Source: Paracoccaceae bacterium (lineage in GTDB: Bacteria > Pseudomonadota > Alphaproteobacteria > Rhodobacterales > Rhodobacteraceae). Taken from it: a stretch of 16,115 nt of DNA. The notes under the pieces were generated by a model. It made no database searches. It had not been told where the DNA came from and saw only the letters and a program-made list of their open reading frames with translations. A program made the position numbers and the translations under genes. Each line of letters opens with the position of its first letter. Position 1 is the first letter of the stretch. Positions 6,726-14,031 of this stretch are shown in pieces. The stretch is from the NCBI GenBank assembly GCA_003545125.1, contig DQCI01000060.1, positions 1 through 16,115 of the forward strand, given 5' to 3'.

Positions 6726-7376
6726 TCATGAGAAGGAATAGCCGAACCGTTTTATGTCGGTTTCGCAGAGTTCCGCCACGATTTCCGCCTCCGAATCGCC
6801 GTAGTAGGCACGCCAATCCCGGCCTCGATTCGATTGGTTAACGTGAGCGACGGGACCAAGACGGAACCCCAGATGCGCCTCCAGCGGCGCGAGATCGGCC
6901 ATGAGGTATTCGAGGCGGATGTACAGATCGGCCCGTTCCACGCCAGCCGCGTCGGAGACATAACGGCCATAGGGCGCGGCGTGGATGCTGTCTCGGATCG
7001 GGGGTTGCCGCAGAAAGGCGCCGAAATCATGCGCCTTGGCGAGTCCGACAGCCGGGTGGTCGAAGCTCTGGGCGCGGAGCCAGTGGTAGTAACTCACCAT
7101 CCGGTCCCAGGGGTTACGGACCAGGGTGAAGACAAAAAAGCGCTCGATCTCTTCCTGCGTGACGAGGCCGTAGAGATCGGTGAGCATGGAATGCTTCCAC
7201 AAACGCCCCGAGGCCTGCACCCCTTCGAGACGGCGGCGGCGCTTCTTCGCCTTCGGCGTATCGCCCAGCATGATGTCGTCGGCCATGGCCCGCGCCTCGA
7301 GGGCGAGCGCGAGCGAGGTGCCGCCGGTTTTCGGCGCGTGGACGAAGATGTAACGGCGGCCGCGCGAAAGGATCAT
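6726..7376 (-). CDS. Sulfotransferase family 2-like protein
   Basis: This 216-residue cytoplasmic-looking protein carries both PAPS-binding elements of sulfotransferases. The 5'-phosphosulfate loop FVHAPKTGGTS is at 11-21, and the 3'-phosphate element VRNPWDRMVSYYHW is at 86-99. Near the C-terminus, HVNQSNR (178-184) and the ending DIKRFGYSFS match the usual end of the family. It should transfer sulfate from PAPS to a hydroxyl or amine on a carbohydrate or lipid; the acceptor cannot be told from sequence. A basic run KAKKRRRR (42-49) is unusual and may contact an anionic acceptor. No good Shine-Dalgarno is seen before ATG 7376. It lies between the palindrome-bearing gap and the Hint gene, with no sign of coupling to either. 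Confidence 0.85.
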   Translation of the reverse strand: MILSRGRRYIFVHAPKTGGTSLALALEARAMADDIMLGDTPKAKKRRRRLEGVQASGRLWKHSMLTDLYGLVTQEEIERFFVFTLVRNPWDRMVSYYHWLRAQSFDHPAVGLAKAHDFGAFLRQPPIRDSIHAAPYGRYVSDAAGVERADLYIRLEYLMADLAPLEAHLGFRLGPVAHVNQSNRGRDWRAYYGDSEAEIVAELCETDIKRFGYSFS

Positions 7377-7448
7377 GGCGCGACGGTAGCGAAGCCCGGC
7401 GGCCGCGACCAGCGTCTTGGCTGCTGGCGCGGCGGTTCGACCGGGCCC

Positions 7449-7489
7449 ACGCCGCCGCGCGGCGGCGTCACGCGGGCGCGCGCCCGCGT
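7449..7489. repeat. Two adjacent perfect 20-bp palindromes
   Basis: ACGCCGCCGCGCGGCGGCGT at 7449-7468 and ACGCGGGCGCGCGCCCGCGT at 7470-7489 are each perfectly self-complementary and are one base apart. They lie in the 141-bp gap between the last importer gene and the sulfotransferase gene. A small CGCG-AAA-CGCG hairpin lies at 7504-7514. None is followed by a T-run on either strand. They may form terminators or mRNA 3'-end structures for the importer operon, or protein-binding sites. Confidence 0.7.
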
Positions 7490-7517
7490 CCCCCCCGCCC
7501 GCGGCACGCGAAACGCG

Positions 7518-8783
7518 CTATTCCTTGACGTAGGGCTGACCGTCCGCGGCCGGCGGCCGTGCCTTGCCGATGAGGCCCGCAACCACGACGATGGTGGCGA
7601 GGTAGGGCGCCATGGCGAGAAACTCGGATGGGATCGGCGTGTTCAAGAGCGCGAGCTTTTGTTGCAGCGAATCGGCAAACCCGAAGATCAGCGCCGCCAT
7701 CAATGCCCCCACCGGGTGCCAGCGGCCGAAAATCATCGCCGCCAACCCGATGAACCCGCGCCCGTTGGTCATGTTCTCGTCGAACCGCCCGACCGAGCCG
7801 AGGGTGAAATAGGCGCCACCGAAGCCTGCGACCATGCCCGCAAGGGTCACGTGCAGATACCGCGTCCAGTAGACGTCAACACCCAGCGTATCCGCGGCAC
7901 GCGGGTGTTCGCCGACGGCCCGGGCGCGCAAGCCGCCCTTGGTGTGGAACAGATAATAGGTCGCGACCCCGACAAGGATCAGCGCGCCGTAGACGAAGAT
8001 GTTCTGGCTGAACAGCATCGGCCCCAGAACCGGGATGTCCGACAGGACCGGGATCTCGATCCTCCGGAACACCTCGGCGTTGTTCATCCAGCGGTGTTCG
8101 GCGAAGACCTGGCTTGTGACGTAACTCGTCAGCCCGAGCACGAACAGGTTGATGACCACGCCGGCGATGATCTGGTCCATTCGGAAGGTCACCACGAGCG
8201 CGGCCAGCATCATCCCGAACATCCCGCCGATGGCGACGGCGGCGACGAGGCCGAGCCAGGAGCCGAGCAGAGAGCCCATCAGCGCGCCGGTAAAGGCGCC
8301 CGCGAGCAGCATGCCTTCGATGGCGATGTTGACGACCGCGACCCGCTCCGAGAGCACGCCGGCAAGCCCGCCGAGCGCGATCGGCACCGCACGCACCATG
8401 GTCTCGCTGAGCATGCCTGTCAGGTTGAAGCTCTTGCCCGCATCGGCCCAGACGAGGAACGCCAAAACGGCGATGCCCAACCCGATACCGATGAACATCG
8501 TCGCCCAGCGCCCGCCGCCGCGGAAAAACAGCCGGGCGCCGAGGAAGGCGAGCAGGGCCGCCACCAGCATGTTGAACCCACCGGGGACGACCAGGTTGGG
8601 GATCTGGATCGCATCGCGCGGCCCTGTGAGCTTGAAGGTCGCCACCTCGCCCGCGGCCACGTCGAGCACGAACAGCACGAGGACCGCGAGCGCAATGAGC
8701 ACGCCCCCGCTGATCCGGGCGCGCAGCGCACCCGAGCTTTCGATCTTCTGCTGGGCGATCGAGGCGGATGTTGCGTCGGCCAT
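7518..8783 (-). CDS. Nucleoside ABC importer, permease subunit 2 (NupQ/BMP-associated)
   Basis: This 421-residue polytopic inner membrane protein belongs to the branched-chain/ribose-type permease superfamily (BPD_transp_2). Multiple hydrophobic segments cover most of residues 25-410. The typical coupling region VVNIAIEGMLLAGAFTGA (150-167) is followed by MDQIIAGVVINL and by the cytoplasmic segment GLRARAVGEHPRAADTLGVD, which contacts the ATPase in relatives. An N-terminal part of about 110 residues carries extra hydrophobic segments before the conserved core. It is the last gene of the importer operon and starts one base after the stop of permease 1. Nucleoside specificity is inferred from the partner BMP-family binding protein. 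Confidence 0.92.
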   Translation of the reverse strand: MADATSASIAQQKIESSGALRARISGGVLIALAVLVLFVLDVAAGEVATFKLTGPRDAIQIPNLVVPGGFNMLVAALLAFLGARLFFRGGGRWATMFIGIGLGIAVLAFLVWADAGKSFNLTGMLSETMVRAVPIALGGLAGVLSERVAVVNIAIEGMLLAGAFTGALMGSLLGSWLGLVAAVAIGGMFGMMLAALVVTFRMDQIIAGVVINLFVLGLTSYVTSQVFAEHRWMNNAEVFRRIEIPVLSDIPVLGPMLFSQNIFVYGALILVGVATYYLFHTKGGLRARAVGEHPRAADTLGVDVYWTRYLHVTLAGMVAGFGGAYFTLGSVGRFDENMTNGRGFIGLAAMIFGRWHPVGALMAALIFGFADSLQQKLALLNTPIPSEFLAMAPYLATIVVVAGLIGKARPPAADGQPYVKE

Positions 8784-8784
8784 G

Positions 8785-9930
8785 TCACTTGCCCCCCTTG
8801 GTAGCCCGGGTGAAACCCCACGGGAAGATGGCGCGCACGAGAAGTGGTGCTGCGATGAAAACGATGATGAGCGCCTGGATGATCGCGATCAGATCGATCG
8901 AGACACCGGCGTCCACCTGCATTTGCCGCCCGCCCGCCTCGAGGCCGCCGAACAGGATCCCGGCGAAGAGGATGCCGACCGGATGGGAGCGCCCGAGCAG
9001 CGCGAGCGCGATGGCGTCGAAGCCGATCCCGGCGGAGAAGCCGGGCGAGGCGCGGCCCAGCACGCCTTGCACCTGGGCGGCCCCCGCGAGGCCCGCAAGC
9101 GCGCCCGCCGTCGCCATCGCGGCGACGACGATCAGCCCCGATTTCATGCCCGCGTAGCGGGCCGCATCGGGGTTGGCGCCAGAGGCACGGAAGGCGAAAC
9201 CGATCTTGGAGCGAAACAGCAGCCACCAGACGAAGGCCACCGCGATCAGCATCAGGAAAAGCCCGGCATGCAGGCGCATATTGGGGTCGATCCAGTCCAA
9301 GAGCTGCGGCAGCCGCCCGGCGTCGGGCACCGATTTCGAGATCGGGTCGGACCGGCCTTCTTTCTGGATATAGGGCTGGCGCAGCAAGTAGACGAGGATC
9401 TGAAACGAGGTGAGGTTGAGCATGATCGTCGAGATCACCTCATGCGCCCCGGTGGTCGCCTTGAGGATCCCGGCAATCGAGGCGTAGAGCGCGCCGATCA
9501 CCGCGCCTGCGGTGAGCGACAGCAGCATCAGCACCGGAAACGGAAGGCCGGGGAAGCTGAAGGAGAAGATCGCCGCCGCCATGCCGCCCATCAGGAGCTG
9601 ACCCTCGGCGCCGATGTTGAACAGCCCCGCCCGGAAGCCAAGACCGAGGCCGAGGCCGGCGAGCACCAGCGGGATCGCTGCCGTCAGCGTCTCGGAGACC
9701 GCGTTGAGCGAGCCGAACGAGCCCACGGCCAGCGCCACGAAACTTTTGCCGATGGTGGCGATGTCGACCCCGGTGGCAAGCATGATGAGCGCGCCGAGAA
9801 CCAGCGCCGCCACCACCGCAAAGATCGGGACGATCACCAGGTCTTCGAAGTTTTCCCGCCCTTGCGTGGCCCGCACGAGAAGTTTGCGGCCGGCGTCGTC
9901 CAGCTCGCGTTTCGCGATTGTAGATGTCAT
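8785..9930 (-). CDS. Nucleoside ABC importer, permease subunit 1 (NupP/BMP-associated)
   Basis: This 381-residue polytopic membrane protein has the hallmark GFRAGLFNIGAEGQLLMGG (97-115) of BMP-linked permeases. It continues with THE-type motif ATTGAHEVISTIMLN and the cytoplasmic loop RSKIGFAFRASGANPDAARY that engages the ATPase. It pairs with the downstream permease to form a heterodimeric channel. Its ATG overlaps the ATPase stop by 4 bases (ATGA, 9927-9930), which suggests translational coupling. Related systems in Bacillus (NupNOPQ) and Treponema (PnrA) import purine and pyrimidine nucleosides. Confidence 0.93.
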   Translation of the reverse strand: MTSTIAKRELDDAGRKLLVRATQGRENFEDLVIVPIFAVVAALVLGALIMLATGVDIATIGKSFVALAVGSFGSLNAVSETLTAAIPLVLAGLGLGLGFRAGLFNIGAEGQLLMGGMAAAIFSFSFPGLPFPVLMLLSLTAGAVIGALYASIAGILKATTGAHEVISTIMLNLTSFQILVYLLRQPYIQKEGRSDPISKSVPDAGRLPQLLDWIDPNMRLHAGLFLMLIAVAFVWWLLFRSKIGFAFRASGANPDAARYAGMKSGLIVVAAMATAGALAGLAGAAQVQGVLGRASPGFSAGIGFDAIALALLGRSHPVGILFAGILFGGLEAGGRQMQVDAGVSIDLIAIIQALIIVFIAAPLLVRAIFPWGFTRATKGGK

Positions 9931-11456
9931 GCTGCCGCCTCCCCGCCGGTTGCCCCGGCCATCGCGAGCCCGACCTGGTTGCGGTCGGCTTTTCCGCCGG
10001 TGTTGTCGAACTCGGCCACGATCCGGCCTTCGAACATCACCAGGATGCGGTCGCTGAGCCCCATGATCTCGTCAAGCTCGGAGGAGACGATCAGCACGCC
10101 GTCGCCCTCGTCGCGGCTTTCGACCAGCCGTTTGTGAATATACTCGATCGAGCCCACGTCGACCCCGCGGGTCGGCTGGCTCGCCACCACCAGACGGGTC
10201 TGCCGCTCAAGCTCGCGGGCGACGACCATCTTTTGCTGGTTGCCGCCGGAGAGCGAGCCGCCGGGCAGGAACACGCTTGGCGTCCGCACGTCGAAATCGA
10301 CACAGAACGCGGCCGCCGTCTCATGCACGCGGGGCCAGTTGATTGACCCGAAGGGCGCGGCATAGGCCTCGTCGTAATAGGAATTGAGCGCCATGTTCTC
10401 CGCGATGTTGAAACTGTCGACCATGCCCATGCGGTGGCGATCCTCCGGGATATGCGCCATGCCGCGGAAGTGACGGTCGCGCACGCTGGCATGGCTGATG
10501 TCCTCACCGGCGAAGGTGAGCTTGCCGGCATTCTGGCGCGCGAGCCCGGTGATGACCTCGACAAGCTCGGTCTGGCCGTTGCCCTGAACCCCGGCGATGC
10601 CGAGGATCTCGCCTGATCTGACGGTGAAAGACACCCCGTTGAGCACCTTTTCGTCGGCATCGTCGAGCACCGTCACGCCGTCGAGCGTCAACATCTCCTC
10701 GCCGGGCTGGGCCGGCGCCTTGTCGACGGCGAAGCTCACGTGGCGGCCAACCATCATCTCGGCAAGCTTCTCCTCGTCGAGCTCTTTCGGATCGCCCTCG
10801 CCGGTGATGGCGCCCTGGCGCAACACGCTGATCCGGTCGGAGATCGCCAGGATCTCGTGCAGCTTGTGGGTGATGAAGACGATCGCCTTGCCGGAGTCGC
10901 GCAGAGCGCTCACGATGCCAAAAAACTCCTCGACCTCCTGCGGGGTGAGCACCGCGGTGGGTTCGTCGAGGATCAGCACGTCGGCTTCGCGAAACAGCAC
11001 CTTGAGGATCTCGACCCGCTGCTGAATGCCAACGGGGAGGTTCTCGATCAGCTCGTCGGCGGGCACGCGCAGCCCGTATTTCTTGTTGATCTCGTCGACC
11101 TGGGCGCGCGCTTTCTTCAGGTCGAGATAGCCCAGGCGGCCGGTCGGCTCGACGCCGAGCACCACGTTCTCGGCCACCGTGAAGACCGGGACGAGCATGA
11201 AATGTTGGTGCACCATGCCGATGCCGGCCTCGATCCCGTCGCCCGGGCCTTCGAAGACCACCGGCTTGCCGTCGATGAGGATCTCGCCCTCGTCTGGGGA
11301 ATAGAGCCCCGAGAGGATGTTCATCATCGTGGACTTGCCCGCGCCGTTTTCGCCGAGGAGCCCCAGCACCTCGCCGCCGCGGATCGTCAGATTGACGTTG
11401 TCATTGGCCACCACCGGTCCGAAGCGCTTGGTGATCCCGCGCAGTTCGACATCCAT
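9927..11456 (-). CDS. Nucleoside ABC importer, double-domain ATP-binding protein (NupO-like)
   Basis: This 509-residue protein has two fused nucleotide-binding domains. NBD1 (about 1-230) has Walker A GENGAGKST at 35-43, Q-loop Q84, the signature LPVGIQQR at 140-147, Walker B LILDEP at 161-166 and the switch H197. NBD2 (about 255-500) is degenerate: the P-loop is GVQGNGQTE at 289-297 with glutamine in place of lysine, and Walker B reads VVASQPTRG (S426, Q427) where DE is expected. It keeps a good LSGGNQQ signature at 402-408. This asymmetry is usual for BMP-linked and sugar importers of this type, so one composite site hydrolyses ATP. It is separated from the binding-protein gene by a 116-bp spacer with a probable attenuator, and overlaps permease 1 by 4 bases. 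Confidence 0.94.
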   Translation of the reverse strand: MDVELRGITKRFGPVVANDNVNLTIRGGEVLGLLGENGAGKSTMMNILSGLYSPDEGEILIDGKPVVFEGPGDGIEAGIGMVHQHFMLVPVFTVAENVVLGVEPTGRLGYLDLKKARAQVDEINKKYGLRVPADELIENLPVGIQQRVEILKVLFREADVLILDEPTAVLTPQEVEEFFGIVSALRDSGKAIVFITHKLHEILAISDRISVLRQGAITGEGDPKELDEEKLAEMMVGRHVSFAVDKAPAQPGEEMLTLDGVTVLDDADEKVLNGVSFTVRSGEILGIAGVQGNGQTELVEVITGLARQNAGKLTFAGEDISHASVRDRHFRGMAHIPEDRHRMGMVDSFNIAENMALNSYYDEAYAAPFGSINWPRVHETAAAFCVDFDVRTPSVFLPGGSLSGGNQQKMVVARELERQTRLVVASQPTRGVDVGSIEYIHKRLVESRDEGDGVLIVSSELDEIMGLSDRILVMFEGRIVAEFDNTGGKADRNQVGLAMAGATGGEAAA

Positions 11457-11533
11457 AACCTGCCCCCGGTCTTGGCGCGATCCGGCCCGCGAGGCCCGCG
11501 TTGACCGATTTCTGCGCCCTGGAAGAAAAGTGA

Positions 11534-11562
11534 CCCCGCCGCCGGACCAGCCGGCGGCGGGG
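11534..11562 (-). terminator. Intercistronic terminator/attenuator between binding protein and ATPase genes
   Basis: Perfect 12-bp stem: CCCCGCCGCCGG at 11534-11545 and CCGGCGGCGGGG at 11551-11562 with a 5-base loop. On the minus strand it is followed by TCACTTTTCTTCC. It begins 10 bases after the stop of the binding-protein gene, so it can reduce read-through into the ATPase and permease genes. Confidence 0.8.
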
Positions 11563-11572
11563 AAGGGTCGGA

Positions 11573-12589
11573 TTACATGCCGACCGAGATCGAACCGTCG
11601 ATGATGCCGGCCTTGATCGCATCGAGCTCGGCCTTGAGCTCGGCGGGAACGGCGTCTTCGAACGAATGGAACGGGGCGAGCGAAACGCCGTCGTTGGCGA
11701 GGTCACCGACGATCAAGCCACCCTCGAAGGTGTCGTCCATCGCCGCCTCGATCACTTGCTGCACGGTCGAGTCCATGCGCTTGAGCACCGACGTCAGGTA
11801 GACATGCGCCTTTTCCGAATCGGTCAGCGCCTGGTCGGCGTCGACACCGATAATCTTCAGCGCATCGGTGCCCAGTTCGTCGGCGAGCGCGGCGGAGCCG
11901 AGGCCCACCGGACCGGCCACCGGCATCACGATGTCGGCGCCTTCGTCGTAGAGGTTCTGGGCAAAGGCACGGCCGTCGTCGAGGCTTTCGAAGTTGCCGG
12001 TGAACAGGCCTTCCTTGCTCTCGAGGTTCCAGCCGAGCACGGTCACTTCGGTGCCCTTCTGTTCGTTGTAGTAGTTCGCACCGGCCACAAAGCCGTCCAT
12101 GAACACGGTCACCGGCGGGATGTTGATGCCGCCGAAGGTGCCGAGCACGCCGGTTTCGGACATGCCGGCGGCGACATAGCCGGCGAGGAAGGCCGCCTGG
12201 TCGGTGGCGTAGACCTGGCCGAGCACGTTCGGGATGGTCGGGTCATAGGCAAAGTCGACGATCGAGAACTTCTGGTCGGGGTTGGCGGCGGCCGAGGCGG
12301 CCGTGGCGTCGCCCATCAGGAAGCCCACGGTGATGATCACGTCGCAGGCGCCGCCGAGCAGCGAGTTGAGGTTGGCCTCGTAGTCCGACTCGGCCTGGCT
12401 CTCGAGGAACCGGCCATCGATGCCGTGGGCCGCCATCGTATCTTCCACGCCCTTCCAGGCGGTCTGGTTGAAGCCGGCGTCGTCGATGCCGCCGGTGTCG
12501 GTCACCTGGCAAGCGGTGAAAGCCGAAGCGGCCGTTACCGAGCCCGCGACCATCGCGGCGGCAAGGCCGATCTTGGAAAGAAACGTCAT
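11573..12589 (-). CDS. BMP family (PnrA-like) nucleoside-binding periplasmic protein
   Basis: This 338-residue periplasmic binding protein starts MTFLSKIGLAAAMVAG, a classical signal peptide with likely cleavage after AASA (residue 23). The mature part has the BMP/PnrA-type opening QVTDTGGIDDAGFNQTAWKG and later MPVAGPVGLGS and IGVDADQA, which line the nucleoside pocket in relatives. It lacks a convincing lipobox, so it is probably soluble. The start at 12589 is set by GGAGG at 12595-12599, 5 bases upstream; an in-frame ATG at 12661 would add 24 residues without signal-peptide character. It is the first gene of the importer operon. Its own terminator downstream would allow it to be made in excess over the membrane complex, as is common for binding proteins. 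An FNR-type box lies about 136 bp upstream. Confidence 0.93.
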   Translation of the reverse strand: MTFLSKIGLAAAMVAGSVTAASAFTACQVTDTGGIDDAGFNQTAWKGVEDTMAAHGIDGRFLESQAESDYEANLNSLLGGACDVIITVGFLMGDATAASAAANPDQKFSIVDFAYDPTIPNVLGQVYATDQAAFLAGYVAAGMSETGVLGTFGGINIPPVTVFMDGFVAGANYYNEQKGTEVTVLGWNLESKEGLFTGNFESLDDGRAFAQNLYDEGADIVMPVAGPVGLGSAALADELGTDALKIIGVDADQALTDSEKAHVYLTSVLKRMDSTVQQVIEAAMDDTFEGGLIVGDLANDGVSLAPFHSFEDAVPAELKAELDAIKAGIIDGSISVGM

Positions 12590-12724
12590 GTGAACCTCCA
12601 TGTCACGCCGCGCCGCCCTTCGGGCGCAGCTTTTGAAAGACCCGCATTCGGAGACCACCATGCCCCGCGGCAGCGATTCCCCCTGCGGCCATGTCGAAGC
12701 TTAGCATGGGGTTTTGCGATGGTG

Positions 12725-12738
12725 TTGATAGAAATCAA
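12725..12738. promoter_or_regulatory. FNR/FnrL-type binding site (perfect consensus)
   Basis: TTGATAGAAATCAA matches the FNR/FnrL consensus TTGAT-N4-ATCAA exactly; the symmetry extends to TGTTGAT/ATCAACA (12723-12740). It sits in the 278-bp divergent intergenic region, about 136 bp from the binding-protein start (minus) and about 130 bp from the thioesterase start (plus). I could not find a convincing -10 at the class II distance on either side, so the regulated gene and the sign of regulation are open. Confidence 0.6.
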
Positions 12739-12750
12739 CATTCCCGGCCG

Positions 12751-12770
12751 TTTTGACCCAGCGTTCAAAA
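12751..12770. promoter_or_regulatory. Second inverted repeat near the FNR box
   Basis: TTTTGA at 12751-12756 and TCAAAA at 12765-12770 form a 6-bp inverted repeat with an 8-bp spacer, 12 bases to the right of the FNR-type box. The spacing does not fit FNR. It may be a separate operator or chance. Confidence 0.3.
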
Positions 12771-12867
12771 AACCGACACAAACGTTGATGTCATGACCGT
12801 CGGCTGCGCGATAGAGGCCATCGACAGGGGTTGCGGGAGGGCGCATCGGCGACGCATCCTACCGCGC

Positions 12868-13302
12868 ATGGACACTACCACCGCCGAGGCCAATGGATGG
12901 CTCGCCGAAAACTTCGCCGACTGGGTGCTCGCGCTGGAGCCACGGGTCGATTCGATGGCCTGCACCGGTGTGGTTCTGTCGATCCCGGTAACCGGGCGGA
13001 TATCGCGGGTCGGCGGGATCGTTTCCGGTCAGGCGCTCGCCACGCTCGCCGACACGGCGATGGTGATCGCCTGCGCCCGGCATTTCCGCGCATTCCGCCC
13101 GGTCGCCACGATCAATCTCGATCTGCAATTCCTGCGCCCGGCGACGGGGCAGCGGATCAGCTGCGCGGCGACCCTGGTGCGCCCGGGTAAATCGTTGATC
13201 TTCGCCCGTGCGGTGCTGGCCGCCGAACCCTCCGGCAAGGACGTCGCCACGGCCACGGCGACGTTTGCCCTGCCCCCGCCCAACCAGGCTCCCGGCCCAT
13301 AG
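12868..13302 (+). CDS. PaaI/YdiI-like hotdog-fold thioesterase
   Basis: This 144-residue protein has the hotdog thioesterase pattern GGIVSGQALATLADTAM (49-65), with an acidic residue D62 on the central helix, followed by ATINLDLQFLRPA (80-92) and a second conserved strand region. Families of this type hydrolyse acyl-CoA thioesters such as those in aromatic or fatty-acid degradation; the substrate is unknown. Where many relatives have HGG before the helix, this protein has SGQ (53-55), so it belongs to a variant subgroup. The ATG at 12868 begins the recognisable domain, but its ribosome binding site is poor. An in-frame ATG at 12793 would add 25 residues. It is divergent from the nucleoside importer and shares its regulatory region. 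Confidence 0.82.
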   Translation: MDTTTAEANGWLAENFADWVLALEPRVDSMACTGVVLSIPVTGRISRVGGIVSGQALATLADTAMVIACARHFRAFRPVATINLDLQFLRPATGQRISCAATLVRPGKSLIFARAVLAAEPSGKDVATATATFALPPPNQAPGP

Positions 13303-13305
13303 CCT

Positions 13306-13327
13306 CCTGTTCCCTGTGGGAATCAGG
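13306..13327 (+). terminator. Hairpin just after the thioesterase gene
   Basis: CCTGTTCCC at 13306-13314 pairs with GGGAATCAGG at 13318-13327 with one bulged T and a 3-base loop, beginning 3 bases after the stop. No T-run follows, so termination is only probable. The rest of 13328-13423 shows nothing recognisable. Confidence 0.4.
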
Positions 13328-13423
13328 TCGCTGCCAACGACGTAATTCACATTTTCTCATATGGTTGGCGGATTCTCCCGTGACCCATGAGTTACCGGCA
13401 CGAAGCCATCACCCGCAAACAAA

Positions 13424-13451
13424 AAGACGGCCCCGCGAACGGGACCGTCTT
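13424..13451 (-). terminator. Rho-independent terminator of the L,D-transpeptidase gene
   Basis: AAGACGGCCCCG at 13424-13435 pairs with CGGGACCGTCTT at 13440-13451 (11 of 12 pairs). On the minus strand the loop reads TTCG and the stem runs into a TTTTTGTTTG tail. It lies 28 bases beyond the stop codon of the minus-strand gene. Confidence 0.85.
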
Positions 13452-13479
13452 CGAGGTACGGCCGGCTGGAGAGGGCCGA

Positions 13480-13941
13480 CTATTCCTGGATCACGATGTA
13501 GGTGTCTTCCTTGCCCGTCGCGAACACGGTGTTGTACAACTCTTCCGCGTTGCCGATCTCGAGGCGGACGCAGCCATGCGAGGCACGGTTGCCGAGATTC
13601 CACGTGTCGAACGTGGCGTGGATCGCGTAGCCTTCGAAGAAAAAGATCGCCCAGGGCATCGGCGCGTTGCCGTATTGCCGCGAGCGGTGACTCGGGCTGA
13701 ACCACGTCGGCTGGTAGGTGCCCACCGGCGTATCGTAGCCGTAGCCCCCGGTGGATACCGGCCAACTCGCCAACCGGCGGCTGCCCTGCATCACAGTCAT
13801 TTCCTGGTCGGATTTGTCCACGCGGATCACGACCTGGTCGGATCGGCCCGATGTAGACAGACGTTCAGTCGCTTGCGCCCCTGTCGCAAGCAACACCACG
13901 GCCGCAACCGCGGGCGCAATGGCCTTCATAAAAATGTTCAT
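13480..13941 (-). CDS. Secreted L,D-transpeptidase (YkuD family)
   Basis: This 153-residue protein has an N-terminal signal peptide (about residues 1-24, cleavage near AQA). The YkuD catalytic domain follows, with H108 in YAIHAT and the catalytic motif SHGCVRL at 121-127, where C124 is the nucleophile. It would act in the periplasm, forming 3-3 peptidoglycan crosslinks or attaching proteins or amino acids to peptidoglycan. It is a minimal catalytic domain without LysM or peptidoglycan-binding repeats, typical of short Rhodobacterales paralogues. A second Met (residue 5, ATG at 13929) is an alternative start; neither has a strong ribosome binding site, and an A8 tract lies just upstream. It has its own promoter and terminator, so it is probably monocistronic. 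Confidence 0.92.
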   Translation of the reverse strand: MNIFMKAIAPAVAAVVLLATGAQATERLSTSGRSDQVVIRVDKSDQEMTVMQGSRRLASWPVSTGGYGYDTPVGTYQPTWFSPSHRSRQYGNAPMPWAIFFFEGYAIHATFDTWNLGNRASHGCVRLEIGNAEELYNTVFATGKEDTYIVIQE

Positions 13942-13988
13942 TTTGGCAGACTTTTTTTTGTTGCAGACTTTAGTTACCCCGAGTCGTA

Positions 13989-14016
13989 AGGGTACAGCCG
14001 AATTCTAAAAAATCAA
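13989..14016 (-). promoter_or_regulatory. Candidate sigma-70 promoter of the L,D-transpeptidase gene
   Basis: On the minus strand, -35 TTGATT (14011-14016) is followed after 16 bp by -10 TACCCT (13989-13994). The region is noticeably richer in A+T than the surroundings. It begins 15 bases after the lolD stop codon. Confidence 0.4.
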
Positions 14017-14031
14017 CCAATAAGGCGAATT

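Noticed and set aside
7377..7517. Search for a small RNA or tRNA gene in the palindrome gap
   Set aside because: No cloverleaf, promoter or T-run terminator could be seen; only the palindromes stand out.
6834..10137. Very long plus-strand open frames opposite the sulfotransferase and permease genes
   Set aside because: Their translations are rich in charged and low-complexity sequence, while the minus strand encodes well-defined membrane permeases.
12751..12770. Second FNR box
   Set aside because: The half-sites are TTTTGA and TCAAAA with 8 bp between them, which does not fit the N4 spacing of FNR.
10740..12796. Plus-strand open frames opposite the ATPase and binding-protein genes
   Set aside because: Both strands cannot be coding here. 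The minus strand has Walker motifs, a signal peptide and ribosome binding sites.
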